Origin: DASVDK01 sp036381125 [NCBI: Thermodesulfobacteriota bacterium]
GTDB lineage: Bacteria; DASVDK01
NCBI GenBank assembly: GCA_036381125.1
Contig: DASVDK010000300.1
Span: 1 to 16,119, forward strand
Direction: 5' to 3'
DNA: 16,119 nt
The first letter of the stretch is position 1. Every line of letters begins with the position of its first letter. A program made the position numbers and the translations under genes. This document shows, one piece after another, positions 1 through 7,805 of the stretch. The notes beneath the pieces were generated by a model, which had not been told where the DNA came from, made no database searches, and worked only from the letters and a program-made list of their open reading frames with translations.

Positions 1-1
1 G

Positions 2-94
2 GTCGGCATGGGGGCCCTGCTCGGCATCGGCGCGGCGCTGGCCGGCGCGGCGCTGGCGCGCCGCCGTGCGACCATCGAAAGGAGGCCGCTATGA
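2..94 (+). CDS. C-terminal end of an unidentified (probably membrane) protein, partial
   Basis: Only the last 30 codons are in the window, ending in TGA at 92-94. The visible part is a Gly/Ala/Leu-rich hydrophobic stretch (about residues 1-19 of the fragment) followed by an Arg-rich tail (ARRRATIERRPL). This looks like a last transmembrane helix with a positively charged end. The TGA overlaps the ATG of the next gene in an ATGA junction, so the two genes are probably translated in a coupled way. The family cannot be named from so little sequence. Confidence 0.6.
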   Translation, partial: VGMGALLGIGAALAGAALARRRATIERRPL

Positions 95-522
95 AGGCCA
101 GGGTGCTTCACGAGGCCGGCGAGCGGACGTTCGCGGTCGTCTTCGACACGGGCGACGAGGTGATCCAGGGCCTCCTCGACTTCGCCCGGAGGTGGAAGGT
201 CACCGCCGCCCGCTTCACGGCCATCGGCGCCTTCCGCCGGGTGACGCTCGGCTACTTCGAGTGGGAGCGGAAGGACTACCGCAGGATCCCGGTCGAGGAG
301 CAGGTCGAGGTGCTCACGCTGGCCGGCGACGTCGCGCACGCGGGCGGCGAGCCCGCCGTCCACGCCCACGTGGTCGTCGGGAAGGCCGACGGCACGGCCC
401 ACGGCGGCCACCTCCTCGAGGCGCACGTGCGGCCGACGCTCGAGGTGATGCTCGTCGAGTCCCCGGCGCACCTCGTCCGGGTGCACGACGAGGCGACCGG
501 CCTGGCGCTGATCCGGGTGTAG
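91..522 (+). CDS. PPC/DUF296 domain protein
   Basis: This 143-residue protein matches the prokaryotic stand-alone form of the PPC (DUF296) domain, which in plants is fused to AT-hook DNA-binding proteins. The hallmark is the stretch GEPAVHAHVVVG followed by GGHL, with His91, His93 and His107 as candidate metal ligands. The length is normal for the single-domain family, which is known to form trimers; the cellular role of the bacterial members is not established. The start is well supported: AAAGGAGG lies at 78-85, five bases before the ATG, and the ATG overlaps the stop of the previous gene. It sits 10 bp upstream of the earliest possible start of the glycogen debranching enzyme, so the two may share a transcript, but no functional link is evident. 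Confidence 0.85.
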   Translation: MKARVLHEAGERTFAVVFDTGDEVIQGLLDFARRWKVTAARFTAIGAFRRVTLGYFEWERKDYRRIPVEEQVEVLTLAGDVAHAGGEPAVHAHVVVGKADGTAHGGHLLEAHVRPTLEVMLVESPAHLVRVHDEATGLALIRV

Positions 523-532
523 GGCCCGTCCC

Positions 533-2812
533 GTGGCCGCTCGACGGGCCGAGGCCAGGCGCCTCCCGCCGGACCGACGCGCTCCGGCGGCGTCAGGCGA
601 CGCGGCCGAGCGCAAGGCACAGGTCCTCACGAAGGGCGCTCCGTCCGTCACCCGCGGCGTCGCGGACGCCATGGTCATCAAGGACGGGGAGCCGTTCTTC
701 CTCTGCGGCCCCGACGCCGCGGTGCCGCTCGAGGGCGACCACGGCCTCGGGCTCTACTACCGCGATTGCCGCTACGTCGGCGGGTACGAGCTGACGCTCT
801 GCGGTCATCGCCCCGAGGTGCTCGTCTCGAGCGACGAGCAGGGCTTCGTCGCGATCGTCGAGCTCACCAACCCGCAGCTGCGCGACGTCGAAGGCCGCGC
901 GCTGCCGCGCCAGACGGTCGGCCTCACGTGGGTTCGCCTGATCGACCCCGAGCCCCCGGCGCTCCGCGAGTCGCTCCTGCTGCGCAACTACGGCCTTGCG
1001 CCGACGACCCTCGATCTGCGCCTCGAGGTCCGGAGCGGCTTCGAGGACGTCTACGACGTCCGCGGCCTGATCGACGAACGCCCCGGCACGGTCCGCGCGC
1101 CGCGCTGGACCGACGGGACGCTCCGGCTCGCCTACGACGGCAAGGACGGCCGCCGCCGGAGCGTCACGGTCGCCTTCGAGCCGAGGCCGGATCGCACCGA
1201 GGGCACCGCGGCGCACTTCCTCGCCCGCCTCGACCCGGGCGAGACGTTCGGGATCGACGCGTCCCTCGTCCTGGCGGAGTCGGAGGGGTCCGCGGCCCGG
1301 CCGCAGGGCGAGGGCAACGGGCCGCGGCTCGCGACGCTGCGCGAGCGCCGGACGGGCGAGACCGAGCGCTGGCTCGAGGCGCATGCCGGCCTTCGGTCCA
1401 GCAGCCTCCTGCTCGATCGGGTCCTCGACCGATCGCTGCGCGACCTCCGCATGCTGCGCACGACGATCGGCGACCGGACGTTCTTCGCCGCCGGCATCCC
1501 CTGGTTCGTGACGCTCTTCGGGCGCGACAGCCTCGTCACGGCCCTCGAGACCCTCGCCTTCCGGCCCGCGGTCGCCGAGGAGACGCTGCGCCTCCTCGCT
1601 CGCTTCCAGGGCGCCAGGGTCGACGAATGGCGCGACGAGGAGCCGGGCAAGATCCTGCACGAGCTGAGGGTCGGCGAGCTGGCGCGCCTCGGGGAGATCC
1701 CGCACACGCCGTACTACGGGACGGTCGACGCGACGCCGCTCTTCCTGGTCCTGCTCGCGCGGCACGCGAACTGGACCGGGCGCCTCGACCTCTTCCGCGA
1801 GCTTCGCCCGAGCGTCGACGCGGCACTCCGGTGGATGGCCGAGTACGGGGACCGCGACGGAGACGGCTACATCGAGTACCGGAGCCGGTCGCGCAAGGGG
1901 CTCGTGAACCAGGGATGGAAGGACTCGGGCGACGCCATCGTGAACGCCGACGGGAGCCTCGCCGAGCCCCCCATCGCGCTGGTGGAGGTGCAGGGGTACG
2001 CGTACATGGCGAAACTGGGCCTGGCCCGCCTCTTCCGGCTGGACGGCGACGCCGACACGGCCGATCGCCTGGAGCGCGAGGCCTCGGCGCTGCGCGACCG
2101 GTTCGAGCGCGACTACTGGGACGAGCCGATCGGGACGTACGTCCTCGCCCGCCAGAAGGCGGGCCGTCCCGCGGCGGTCGTCTCGTCGAACGCGGGGCAC
2201 GCGCTCTGGTCCGGGATCGCCGGTCGGGAGCACGCCGAGCGGACGGTCGCACGCCTCATGGCCGACGACATGTTCAGCGGCTGGGGCGTCCGGACGCTCG
2301 CCTCGGGCGAGCGGCGCTACAACCCGGTCGGCTACCACCTCGGAACCGTCTGGCCCCACGACAACGCGATCATCGCGGCCGGGTGCCGCGCCTACGGCTT
2401 CGACGACGCGGCGCTGCGCATCGCCGAGGGGCTCGTGCAGGCCGCCATCGCGTTCCCGGAGGCGCGGCTGCCGGAGCTGTTCGCGGGGTTCCGGCGGGAC
2501 GAGTACGGCGTGCCGGTCCGCTACCCCGTCGCCTGCCATCCGCAGGCCTGGGCCTCCGGCTCGGTGCCGTACCTGCTCGAGACGCTCCTCGGCCTCGCGC
2601 CCGACGCATTCGCCGGCCGCCTGGTCGTCCGGCGCCCGCTGCTGCCGAGCTTCCTCTCCCACGCGGAGCTGCGGGGCCTCCGGATCGGGGCGTCGAGGGT
2701 CGACCTCGCGTTCGATCGCGCGGGGGACGGAACGGTCTCGGCCAGGGCGCTCCGGGTGGACGGCGACCTCGACGTCGTCGTCGAGGCGGGCGCGCATGGA
2801 GGCGCACGATGA
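533..2812 (+). CDS. Glycogen debranching enzyme, amylo-alpha-1,6-glucosidase type
   Basis: The product is 759 residues from GTG 533, or 713 residues from ATG 671. The N-terminal beta-rich domain carries the typical GLYYRDCRYV stretch (family usually RDTRYL). A long (alpha/alpha)6-barrel-type domain follows, with IPWFVTLFGRDSLVTA (about residue 320), NQGWKDSGDAIV (about 460), GYHLGTVWPHDNAII (about 600), ELFAGF, and HPQAWASGS near the end. These are conserved blocks of bacterial and archaeal amylo-alpha-1,6-glucosidase-like proteins, which remove alpha-1,6 branches from glycogen-like glucans in the cytoplasm. Some relatives are annotated only as MGH1-like glycoside hydrolases, so the exact glycosidic substrate is inferred. 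The start is uncertain: neither GTG nor ATG has a clear Shine-Dalgarno sequence. The first 46 residues are Arg/Ala-rich and unlike the family, but residues just before ATG 671 resemble usual N-terminal sequence. The stop overlaps a short ORF beginning at 2809. Confidence 0.9.
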   Translation: MAARRAEARRLPPDRRAPAASGDAAERKAQVLTKGAPSVTRGVADAMVIKDGEPFFLCGPDAAVPLEGDHGLGLYYRDCRYVGGYELTLCGHRPEVLVSSDEQGFVAIVELTNPQLRDVEGRALPRQTVGLTWVRLIDPEPPALRESLLLRNYGLAPTTLDLRLEVRSGFEDVYDVRGLIDERPGTVRAPRWTDGTLRLAYDGKDGRRRSVTVAFEPRPDRTEGTAAHFLARLDPGETFGIDASLVLAESEGSAARPQGEGNGPRLATLRERRTGETERWLEAHAGLRSSSLLLDRVLDRSLRDLRMLRTTIGDRTFFAAGIPWFVTLFGRDSLVTALETLAFRPAVAEETLRLLARFQGARVDEWRDEEPGKILHELRVGELARLGEIPHTPYYGTVDATPLFLVLLARHANWTGRLDLFRELRPSVDAALRWMAEYGDRDGDGYIEYRSRSRKGLVNQGWKDSGDAIVNADGSLAEPPIALVEVQGYAYMAKLGLARLFRLDGDADTADRLEREASALRDRFERDYWDEPIGTYVLARQKAGRPAAVVSSNAGHALWSGIAGREHAERTVARLMADDMFSGWGVRTLASGERRYNPVGYHLGTVWPHDNAIIAAGCRAYGFDDAALRIAEGLVQAAIAFPEARLPELFAGFRRDEYGVPVRYPVACHPQAWASGSVPYLLETLLGLAPDAFAGRLVVRRPLLPSFLSHAELRGLRIGASRVDLAFDRAGDGTVSARALRVDGDLDVVVEAGAHGGAR

Positions 2813-2907
2813 CGCCGGTCATCGTCCGGCACGCCCTCCTGTCGACGGTGGCGTGGCCGGCGTTCCTCGGGCGCGACAAGGCCTCCCGTGCTGCCGCGCG
2901 CCGTTAG
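2809..2907 (+). CDS. Possible 32-residue ORF between the debranching enzyme and the SPW gene
   Basis: This ORF begins with an ATG that overlaps the debranching enzyme stop (ATGA at 2809-2812) and ends in TAG inside the SPW gene. The start of the product, MTPVIVRHALLSTVAWPAFLG, is mildly hydrophobic. I recognise no family. The coupled start is the only support, and the ORF may simply be a short chance frame that carries ribosomes toward the next gene. Confidence 0.2.
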   Translation: MTPVIVRHALLSTVAWPAFLGRDKASRAAARR

Positions 2908-3265
2908 CGCCCTGATCGGCGTCTGGCTCATGGCGGCCCCGGCCGTCCTCGGCCACGGCGGGGCGGCCGCGACGAACGATCGGATCGCGGGCCCCCTCGT
3001 CGCGGCGTTCGCGATCGTCGCCATGGCGGAGGTGACCCGGCCGCTCCGCTGGGCCGAGGCGCTGATCGGCGCGTGGCTCCTGGTCGCCCCGTGGATCACC
3101 GGCGCGCCGGCCCCGGCGGCGGCGAGCAACGTGGCGGCGGGCGTCCTCCTCCTCGTCCTCGCGACGATGGGCGGTGCGGTCCAGGGACGATACGGCGGCG
3201 GCAGGCGGGCGGCATCCTCCTCGAGGTCACCGTGCCGCTCCGGCAGAACCGTCGCACGCCGTTGA
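2888..3265 (+). CDS. SPW-repeat small membrane protein
   Basis: The 125-residue product has four hydrophobic segments (about residues 8-22, 33-49, 56-73 and 79-96). Two of them carry the repeat typical of the SPW family: IGVWLMAAPAVLG and IGAWLLVAPWITG, each followed by a short loop. SPW proteins are small integral membrane proteins of unknown function, often near stress or redox genes. The start is GTG 2888, the only start codon in this frame after the previous stop; a weak AAGG lies six bases upstream. The last 25 or so residues are Ser/Arg-rich with no family features, and may be a poorly conserved tail. Translation may be coupled to the debranching gene through the short overlapping ORF. 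Confidence 0.7.
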   Translation: MLPRAVSALIGVWLMAAPAVLGHGGAAATNDRIAGPLVAAFAIVAMAEVTRPLRWAEALIGAWLLVAPWITGAPAPAAASNVAAGVLLLVLATMGGAVQGRYGGGRRAASSSRSPCRSGRTVARR

Positions 3266-3439
3266 TCGAGGCCGCCCTGGTCCGCGCCGCCCTCGACGAG
3301 TCGCGATCGGAACGAGGCGGCGGCAGCCGAAAGGCCTGACCGCACATCCAGCACACCTGCCGCCGGCTCGCCAGGCGCGGCGACTGTGCCGTCGCGCCGG
3401 CCCTCTACGCGAAGTACGGCGACGAGCGCCCCGTGTCGA
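3266..3439 (+). other. Convergent intergenic gap with a possible gene remnant
   Basis: This 174-bp gap lies between the plus-strand SPW gene and the minus-strand M20 gene. No U-rich terminator hairpin is visible for either strand. One plus-strand frame reads like coding sequence on both sides of a TGA at 3337-3339: before it LIEAALVRAALDESRSERGG, after it CRRLARRGDCAVAPALYAKYG (from about 3355). Neither half has a convincing start or a recognised family, so this may be the debris of a small gene or chance coding-like sequence in high-GC DNA. Confidence 0.25.
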
Positions 3440-4612
3440 TCACGGCCGCTCCGCCCGCGCCCGGTCGAGCGCGCCCGGCGCGAGCAGCAGGTCGAGCGCC
3501 GTCTGTGCGAGCACCGTCGCGCCGGCGCGGATCATCGCCTTCGCGCGCGGCGCGGCGGCCGCGGCGGCAAAGGTGGGCGTGTGGAGGCTCGTCCCCCGGT
3601 CGGCCACCTCGAGGTAGGCGTGCAGGCCCGGGATCCGCTGGCTCACGTTGCCGAAGTCGGTCGACCCGGCCATCTCGCCGCCCCCCGGCGCCTCGCTCAG
3701 ACCGAGCGCCTCCAGGTTCCTGCGAAAGAGCGCCGACAGCGTCGGGTACTCGCGCACCGGGTCGTACGCGTAGCCCGTCGTCTCGGTCGTCATGCGGCAG
3801 CCGGTCGCCGTGGCCGCCCCCTCCGCGACGGCGAGGACCCGCCGGTGCAGCTCGGCGACGTAGGCCGGGTCGAGCGCCCTCACGTAGAACTCGGCCTCGG
3901 TGTAGTCGGGGATGATGTTGGGCTTGTCGCCGCCGCGGGTGATCACGCCGTGGATGCGGGCATCGCCGGTGATCTGCTGGCGCAGGAGGCCGATGCCGGT
4001 GAAGAGGAGGATCATGGCGTCGAGGGCGTTGACGCCGAGGTGCGGCGCCCCCGCCGCGTGCGCGTTCCTGCCGTGGAAGGCGACCTTGAAGGGGATCAGG
4101 CCGAGCGCCGGGGCCCACGCGGCGGTGCGGTCCCACGGGTGGATCATCATGGCGGCGTCGATGCCGTCGAAGACCCCGGCGTCGAGGAGCGCCTGCTTGC
4201 CGCCGCCCCCCTCCTCGGCCGGCGTCCCGAGGACGATCACGCGGCCCGCCTCCGGCGGCACCAGATCGCGGCAGGCGAGCCCGGCGCCGACCGCGATGGC
4301 GGCGATGAGGTTGTGCCCGCAGGCGTGGCCGATGTTCGGGAGCGCGTCGTACTCCGCCAGCATCGCGACCGTCGGCGCGCCCGGTCTCGCCGGGCCGGTC
4401 TCGGCGACGAAGGCCGTCGCGACCCCGCCGACGCCGTGGGTCACGTGGAACCCGCGCTCGGCGAGGAACTCCCCGAGCCAGGCGGCCGCCTGGCGCTCCT
4501 CGTACCCCAGCTCGGGGTTCGCGTGGATCCGGTCGGCCAGCCGGTCGAGTTCGGGACCGGCGGCCTCGACCACCGCCTTCGCCCGCGCCTTCTGCGTCGA
4601 AAGGTCCGCCAT
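3440..4612 (-). CDS. M20 family metallo-amidohydrolase (AbgB/ACY1L2-like)
   Basis: This 390-residue protein is a complete M20D-type amidohydrolase, a two-metal cytoplasmic enzyme that cleaves N-acyl or N-carbamoyl amino acids or small peptides. Visible features in order are HANPELGYEE; NIGHACGHN with metal ligands Cys98 and His100; GTPAEEGGGG with the catalytic Glu133 and its neighbour; MIHP with His158; the lid-domain RNAHAA; GSTDFGNVSQ; and the last ligand in SLHTPTF (His344). STDFGN is typical of the p-aminobenzoyl-glutamate hydrolase/ACY1L2 branch. Two ATGs are possible. AAGGAG at 4621-4626 lies eight bases from ATG 4612 but only two from ATG 4618, so 4612 is preferred. It is the last gene of the operon, just after the ATC-hydrolase gene. 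Releasing cysteine from an N-carbamoyl or N-acyl cysteine is an attractive but unproven role; the known N-carbamoyl-L-cysteine amidohydrolase belongs to a different (HyuC-like) M20 branch. Confidence 0.9.
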   Translation of the reverse strand: MADLSTQKARAKAVVEAAGPELDRLADRIHANPELGYEERQAAAWLGEFLAERGFHVTHGVGGVATAFVAETGPARPGAPTVAMLAEYDALPNIGHACGHNLIAAIAVGAGLACRDLVPPEAGRVIVLGTPAEEGGGGKQALLDAGVFDGIDAAMMIHPWDRTAAWAPALGLIPFKVAFHGRNAHAAGAPHLGVNALDAMILLFTGIGLLRQQITGDARIHGVITRGGDKPNIIPDYTEAEFYVRALDPAYVAELHRRVLAVAEGAATATGCRMTTETTGYAYDPVREYPTLSALFRRNLEALGLSEAPGGGEMAGSTDFGNVSQRIPGLHAYLEVADRGTSLHTPTFAAAAAAPRAKAMIRAGATVLAQTALDLLLAPGALDRARAERP

Positions 4613-4617
4613 GCGCA

Positions 4618-5112
4618 TCACTCCTTCTTCCTGGCGACGAAGCGAAAGTCGCAGTGGGACGCCCCCTGCATGAGGGTCTGGGTACGGGTGAGCGTCACGT
4701 CCGGGTTGAAGCCCTCGACGAGCGCGAAGTCGCGGTTGCACGACAGGACGTCGCCCAGCTCCGGGACGCCGAGCGCGCGGTACATCTCGGCGTAGCGACA
4801 GCGCGTCACGTCGAAGGCGAGCCGCTCGTCCGTCTGCTCGTGCACCGTCATGCGGTAGGCGTCCCCCCGTTTCCAGTCCTCGAGCGCCTCGGCGAACCGC
4901 GAGAGGGAGCAGCCGCCCATCCGCCGCGCGAGCTGCCGCCCCTGCTCGCGCGCGACCTCGGCGATCACCCGCCGCACGACGGCGACCACGCGCTCGCGCC
5001 CGAACTCCGCGCCGAGCGCCTCGATCACCGGCGCGAGGATCCGCGCCTCGACCTCTCGCCGTGTCAGCACCCCGATCCGCTCGTTCAGGGTATCCGGAGG
5101 CACCTCCGCCAT
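4618..5112 (-). CDS. L-2-amino-thiazoline-4-carboxylate (ATC) hydrolase family protein
   Basis: The 164-residue product matches the ATC_hydrolase family, named after the Pseudomonas enzyme that opens L-2-amino-thiazoline-4-carboxylate to N-carbamoyl-L-cysteine. Conserved C-terminal blocks are clear: GGCSLSRF (Cys68), [11 protein letters not shown] (Cys105), [15 protein letters not shown] (Cys125), [10 protein letters not shown] and SHCDFRF (Cys154, Asp155). The N-terminal half (about residues 10-65) is mostly helical in character. The start is ATG 5112, with GGGGAGGG four bases upstream. Most family members are uncharacterised and the substrate may be another small cyclic or thiol-containing compound. 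The gene lies between an SDR gene, separated by a 52-bp hairpin, and the M20 amidohydrolase gene, which starts five bases after its stop. A hydrolase followed by an amidohydrolase mirrors the ATC-to-cysteine pathway. Confidence 0.85.
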   Translation of the reverse strand: MAEVPPDTLNERIGVLTRREVEARILAPVIEALGAEFGRERVVAVVRRVIAEVAREQGRQLARRMGGCSLSRFAEALEDWKRGDAYRMTVHEQTDERLAFDVTRCRYAEMYRALGVPELGDVLSCNRDFALVEGFNPDVTLTRTQTLMQGASHCDFRFVARKKE

Positions 5113-5124
5113 CTCGCCCTCCCC

Positions 5125-5176
5125 GGGGTCGGGCCTCGACCTTCCCCTCACCAGGAAAATGGAAAGGCCCGACCCC
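5125..5176. repeat. REP-like 52-bp palindromic hairpin
   Basis: A perfect 12-bp inverted repeat (GGGGTCGGGCCT at 5125-5136, AGGCCCGACCCC at 5165-5176) encloses a 28-nt loop that is much more A/T-rich than its surroundings and contains AAAATGGAAA. It fills the gap between the SDR stop (5181) and the ATC-hydrolase start (5112), and its 3' arm in the transcript directly abuts the Shine-Dalgarno GGGGAGGG. The arm resembles the GGGGTCAGGTCT-type ends of REP elements mobilised by RAYT (TnpA-REP) transposases. No U-tract follows, so it is not a typical terminator. Confidence 0.75.
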
Positions 5177-5180
5177 CGTT

Positions 5181-5981
5181 CTATTCGGCGGTCCAGCCGC
5201 CGTCGACGCAGAGCGTCTGGCCGGTGACGTACGACGCCAGGTCGGACGCGAGAAAGAGGACCGGCCAGGCGATCTCGGCCGGCTCGGCCACCCGTCCGAG
5301 CGGCGTCCGCGCGTGCACTTCGTCGAGGAAGCCGGGACGCGCGAAGACCGGCTCGACGAGCGGCGTCCGGACGTAGCCGGGCGCAACCGCGTTCACCCGC
5401 ACGCCGTGGGGCGCCCATTCGAGCGCCAGGACCCGCGTGATCTGCTCCACCCCCGCCTTGGTCGCCCCGTAGGCCGCCATCTCCCGCCGGCCGACGCGGC
5501 CGGCGATGGAGCCGATGGAGACGACCGCGCCCGACCGGCGCGCGACCATGTGGCGGCCGACGGCCCGCGTGAGGAAGAAGAGGCCCCTGAGATTGGTGGC
5601 GAAGAGTCGGTCCCAGACGGCCTCGGTCGCCGCGAGGGCCGTCTCGCGCGCGCTGGTCCCGGCGTTGTTCACGAGGACGTCGATGCGGCCGTACCGTGCC
5701 GCGACCGCGTCGGCGAAGCCGGCGGCGGCGCCGGTATCCGCGACGTCGAGGGCAACCGCCTCGGCCCGCCCGCCCGCCTCCTCCACCGCGCGCACCACCT
5801 CGGCGAGCGGGGCCGGGTCCCGCGCCGTGAGCACCACCGTGGCCCCCGCCGCGCCGAAGGCTCGCGCCACCGCCTCGCCGATGCCGCGGGAGGCGCCGGT
5901 CACGACCGCCACCTTCCCGCGGAAGTCGAGCGACGGGCGGTGCCCGGCTGCCCTGCGGCCCTCGGCTGCCCCGCGGCTCAC
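5181..5981 (-). CDS. Classical short-chain dehydrogenase/reductase (SDR)
   Basis: The 266-residue product is a classical SDR with the full set of motifs: TGASRGIG (28-35) for NAD(P) binding, NNAG (105-108), Asn130, Ser158 and the Y171-GAT-K175 catalytic pair. The C-terminal block [14 protein letters not shown] is typical of the FabG/gluconate-5-dehydrogenase-like group, which reduces or oxidises keto/hydroxy substrates. The substrate cannot be deduced. Arg53, after the second beta strand (LTAR), suggests NADP(H), but weakly. The start GTG 5981 overlaps the livM stop (GTGA). It adds about 18 residues ahead of the usual start of the fold ([11 protein letters not shown]), but no other start codon is available. 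The gene probably provides a redox step in the same pathway as the operon's dehydrogenase and acyl-CoA synthetase. Confidence 0.9.
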   Translation of the reverse strand: MSRGAAEGRRAAGHRPSLDFRGKVAVVTGASRGIGEAVARAFGAAGATVVLTARDPAPLAEVVRAVEEAGGRAEAVALDVADTGAAAGFADAVAARYGRIDVLVNNAGTSARETALAATEAVWDRLFATNLRGLFFLTRAVGRHMVARRSGAVVSIGSIAGRVGRREMAAYGATKAGVEQITRVLALEWAPHGVRVNAVAPGYVRTPLVEPVFARPGFLDEVHARTPLGRVAEPAEIAWPVLFLASDLASYVTGQTLCVDGGWTAE

Positions 5982-6925
5982 GGCCGTCTCCCCTTGCCGG
6001 TGAGCAGCGGGTAGAGGCCCTGCGGCAGGAAGAAGACCAGGACCACGTAGGTGAGGCCGACGAAGATGAGCCAGGAGCGGAAGACCTCGCTCAGCACCTC
6101 GCGCGCCGCGATGACGAGGCTCGCCCCGAGGACGGGGCCCACGAGCGTCCCGGTCCCCCCGAGGACCGCGTACAGCACGGCGTCGCCGGAGAGCGCCCAC
6201 GCGAGGTTCTCCGGGGAGGCGATCTTCTCGTGCCAGGCGGTGAGGACCCCGGCCAGGCCGGCCACCGCGCCGGACACGCCGAAGGCGACCGTCTTGTAGG
6301 CCTCCACGCGGTACCCGGCGAACCGGATCCGGACCTCGTTCTCGCGGATCCCCTCGAGCACCCGCCCGAACGGCGTGCGCGTCAACGCCGAGAGGCCGAG
6401 GTAGGCGAGGACGAGCAGGACGAGGACCGCGTAGTAGAGCGTCGTCTGGTCGTCGAGCGCGAGGCCGAGCATCGGCGCCACGCGCACGCCGTTCAGCCCG
6501 TTGTCGCCGCCGGTGAGGCCGCCCGGGTCGGACAGGACGAGGAGGAACATCGCCTCGGCGAAGGCGAAGGTCACCAGGAAGACCGCCACCGACCCCACCC
6601 GCGCGGCGAAGAAGCCGACCGCGAGGCCGAGCAGCGCGGCGGCGCCGACGCCGAGCACGAGGCCGGCGGGCGCCGAGGTGACGCCGCCCTTGACGACCAG
6701 CATCGCGGCGACGTACGCGCCGGCGCCGAAGAAGGCGGCGTGGCCGAAGGAGAAGAGGCCCACGAAGCCGTTGAGGAAGTCCCAGGCCATCGCGTAGAGC
6801 CCCATGAGCATCATCCGGACGACGACGTGCTCGTAGTACGTGGCGCTCCCGGTCGCCGACAGGAGCGGCGGGAGCGCGGCCGCGACCGCCACCGCGGCGG
6901 CCCCGACCAGGCGCCGCGCCGTCAC
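5978..6925 (-). CDS. livM: LivM-type ABC transporter permease
   Basis: The 315-residue inner-membrane protein belongs to the branched-chain amino acid-type permease family (LivM branch). Hydrophobic helices run through most of its length. Family blocks include [29 protein letters not shown] near residues 45-75, [12 protein letters not shown], and the cytoplasmic coupling region [19 protein letters not shown], where it should contact the ATPases. [13 protein letters not shown] follows in the last third. The start GTG 6925 overlaps the livH stop (GTGA), and its own stop overlaps the SDR start, so it is translationally coupled on both sides. The family name does not mean branched-chain amino acids are the substrate: Liv-type systems also carry amides, urea, aromatic acids and other small molecules. 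Confidence 0.92.
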   Translation of the reverse strand: MTARRLVGAAAVAVAAALPPLLSATGSATYYEHVVVRMMLMGLYAMAWDFLNGFVGLFSFGHAAFFGAGAYVAAMLVVKGGVTSAPAGLVLGVGAAALLGLAVGFFAARVGSVAVFLVTFAFAEAMFLLVLSDPGGLTGGDNGLNGVRVAPMLGLALDDQTTLYYAVLVLLVLAYLGLSALTRTPFGRVLEGIRENEVRIRFAGYRVEAYKTVAFGVSGAVAGLAGVLTAWHEKIASPENLAWALSGDAVLYAVLGGTGTLVGPVLGASLVIAAREVLSEVFRSWLIFVGLTYVVLVFFLPQGLYPLLTGKGRRP

Positions 6926-7794
6926 TTGAGGATCCCCGCGCGGCCGAAGAGGCCGAGCGGCCGGAAGACCAGCACGGCGATCATGGCGGCGAAGGCGAGG
7001 ATGGTGCCGGCGGTCCCGGACAGGTAGGCCACGCCGAAGGCCGTGACCTGCCCCACGAGGACGCCCGCCACCACCACGCCGGCAAGGCTGCCGAGGCCCC
7101 CGAGGATGACCACGACGAAGAGGATCATGAGCAGGTCGAAGCACATGGTCGGGTAGACGGAGAGGATGGGGCCGGCCAGCACGCCGGCCACGCCGGCGAC
7201 GCCGGTGCCGAGGGCGAAGACGAGGGAGTTCACGCGGGGCGCGTTGGTCCCCATCGCCTGCGACACCTCGCCGTCGAGGGCGATCGACTGGACGATGATC
7301 CCGAGCGTGGTGCGGTGGAACGCCAGGGCGAGCCCGCCCATGAGGACCGCCGTGAACGCCATGACGAAGAGCCAGTAGGTCGGGTAGACGATCGGACCGA
7401 TCGTGATCACGCCGGCGAGCCCGTCCGGGATGTCGGAGGTCCGGGGCACCGGCCCCCAGACGAGCTTGGCCACTTCCGAGGCCACGATGGCGATGCCGAG
7501 GGTCACCACGAGGACCTGCATGCCGTCGCGCTTCCACCGGACGAGCGGCCGGATGCCGGCGACCTCGAGCAGGAGCCCGAGCGCGGCGTTCACCACGAAG
7601 GCCACGACGAGCGCGAGCGGGAAGCCGAGCGTCGGCGTGAGCCCGATGCCGAGGTAGGCGCCGAGCATGTAGAAGACGCCGTGGGCGACGTTGATGATGC
7701 CCTGCAGCCCGAAGACGATCGTCAGCCCCGCCGCCAGCAGGATGTAGATCGCGCCGATGGTGAGGCCGTTGAGCACCTGGAGGACGATGGCCAC
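6922..7794 (-). CDS. livH: LivH-type ABC transporter permease
   Basis: The 290-residue product is the partner permease of LivM in a Liv/HAAT-type importer. It has about eight hydrophobic segments and the family landmarks LNGLTIGAIYILLAAGLTIVFG at the N-terminus, INVAHGVFYMLGAY just after, a central RTTLGIIVQSIALDGEVSQAMG that resembles the ATPase coupling loop, and VVVILGGLGSLAGVVVAGVLVG toward the end. The start is GTG 7794. It is supported by AGGAGGGG five bases upstream, which overlaps the livF stop codon; the two genes are 11 bp apart. Its stop overlaps livM. Confidence 0.92.
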   Translation of the reverse strand: MAIVLQVLNGLTIGAIYILLAAGLTIVFGLQGIINVAHGVFYMLGAYLGIGLTPTLGFPLALVVAFVVNAALGLLLEVAGIRPLVRWKRDGMQVLVVTLGIAIVASEVAKLVWGPVPRTSDIPDGLAGVITIGPIVYPTYWLFVMAFTAVLMGGLALAFHRTTLGIIVQSIALDGEVSQAMGTNAPRVNSLVFALGTGVAGVAGVLAGPILSVYPTMCFDLLMILFVVVILGGLGSLAGVVVAGVLVGQVTAFGVAYLSGTAGTILAFAAMIAVLVFRPLGLFGRAGILK

Positions 7795-7805
7795 GACAGC
7801 CCCTC

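Noticed and set aside
593-2797. A 734-codon open frame on the minus strand opposite the debranching enzyme
   Set aside because: Its product is low-complexity Arg/Glu/Asp/Val-rich sequence with no motifs, as expected for the antisense of a high-GC gene; the plus-strand frame has clear family motifs.
3386-4795. A 469-codon plus-strand open frame opposite the M20 and ATC-hydrolase genes
   Set aside because: Arg/Val/Glu/Gly-rich antisense shadow; both minus-strand genes are unmistakable members of known families.
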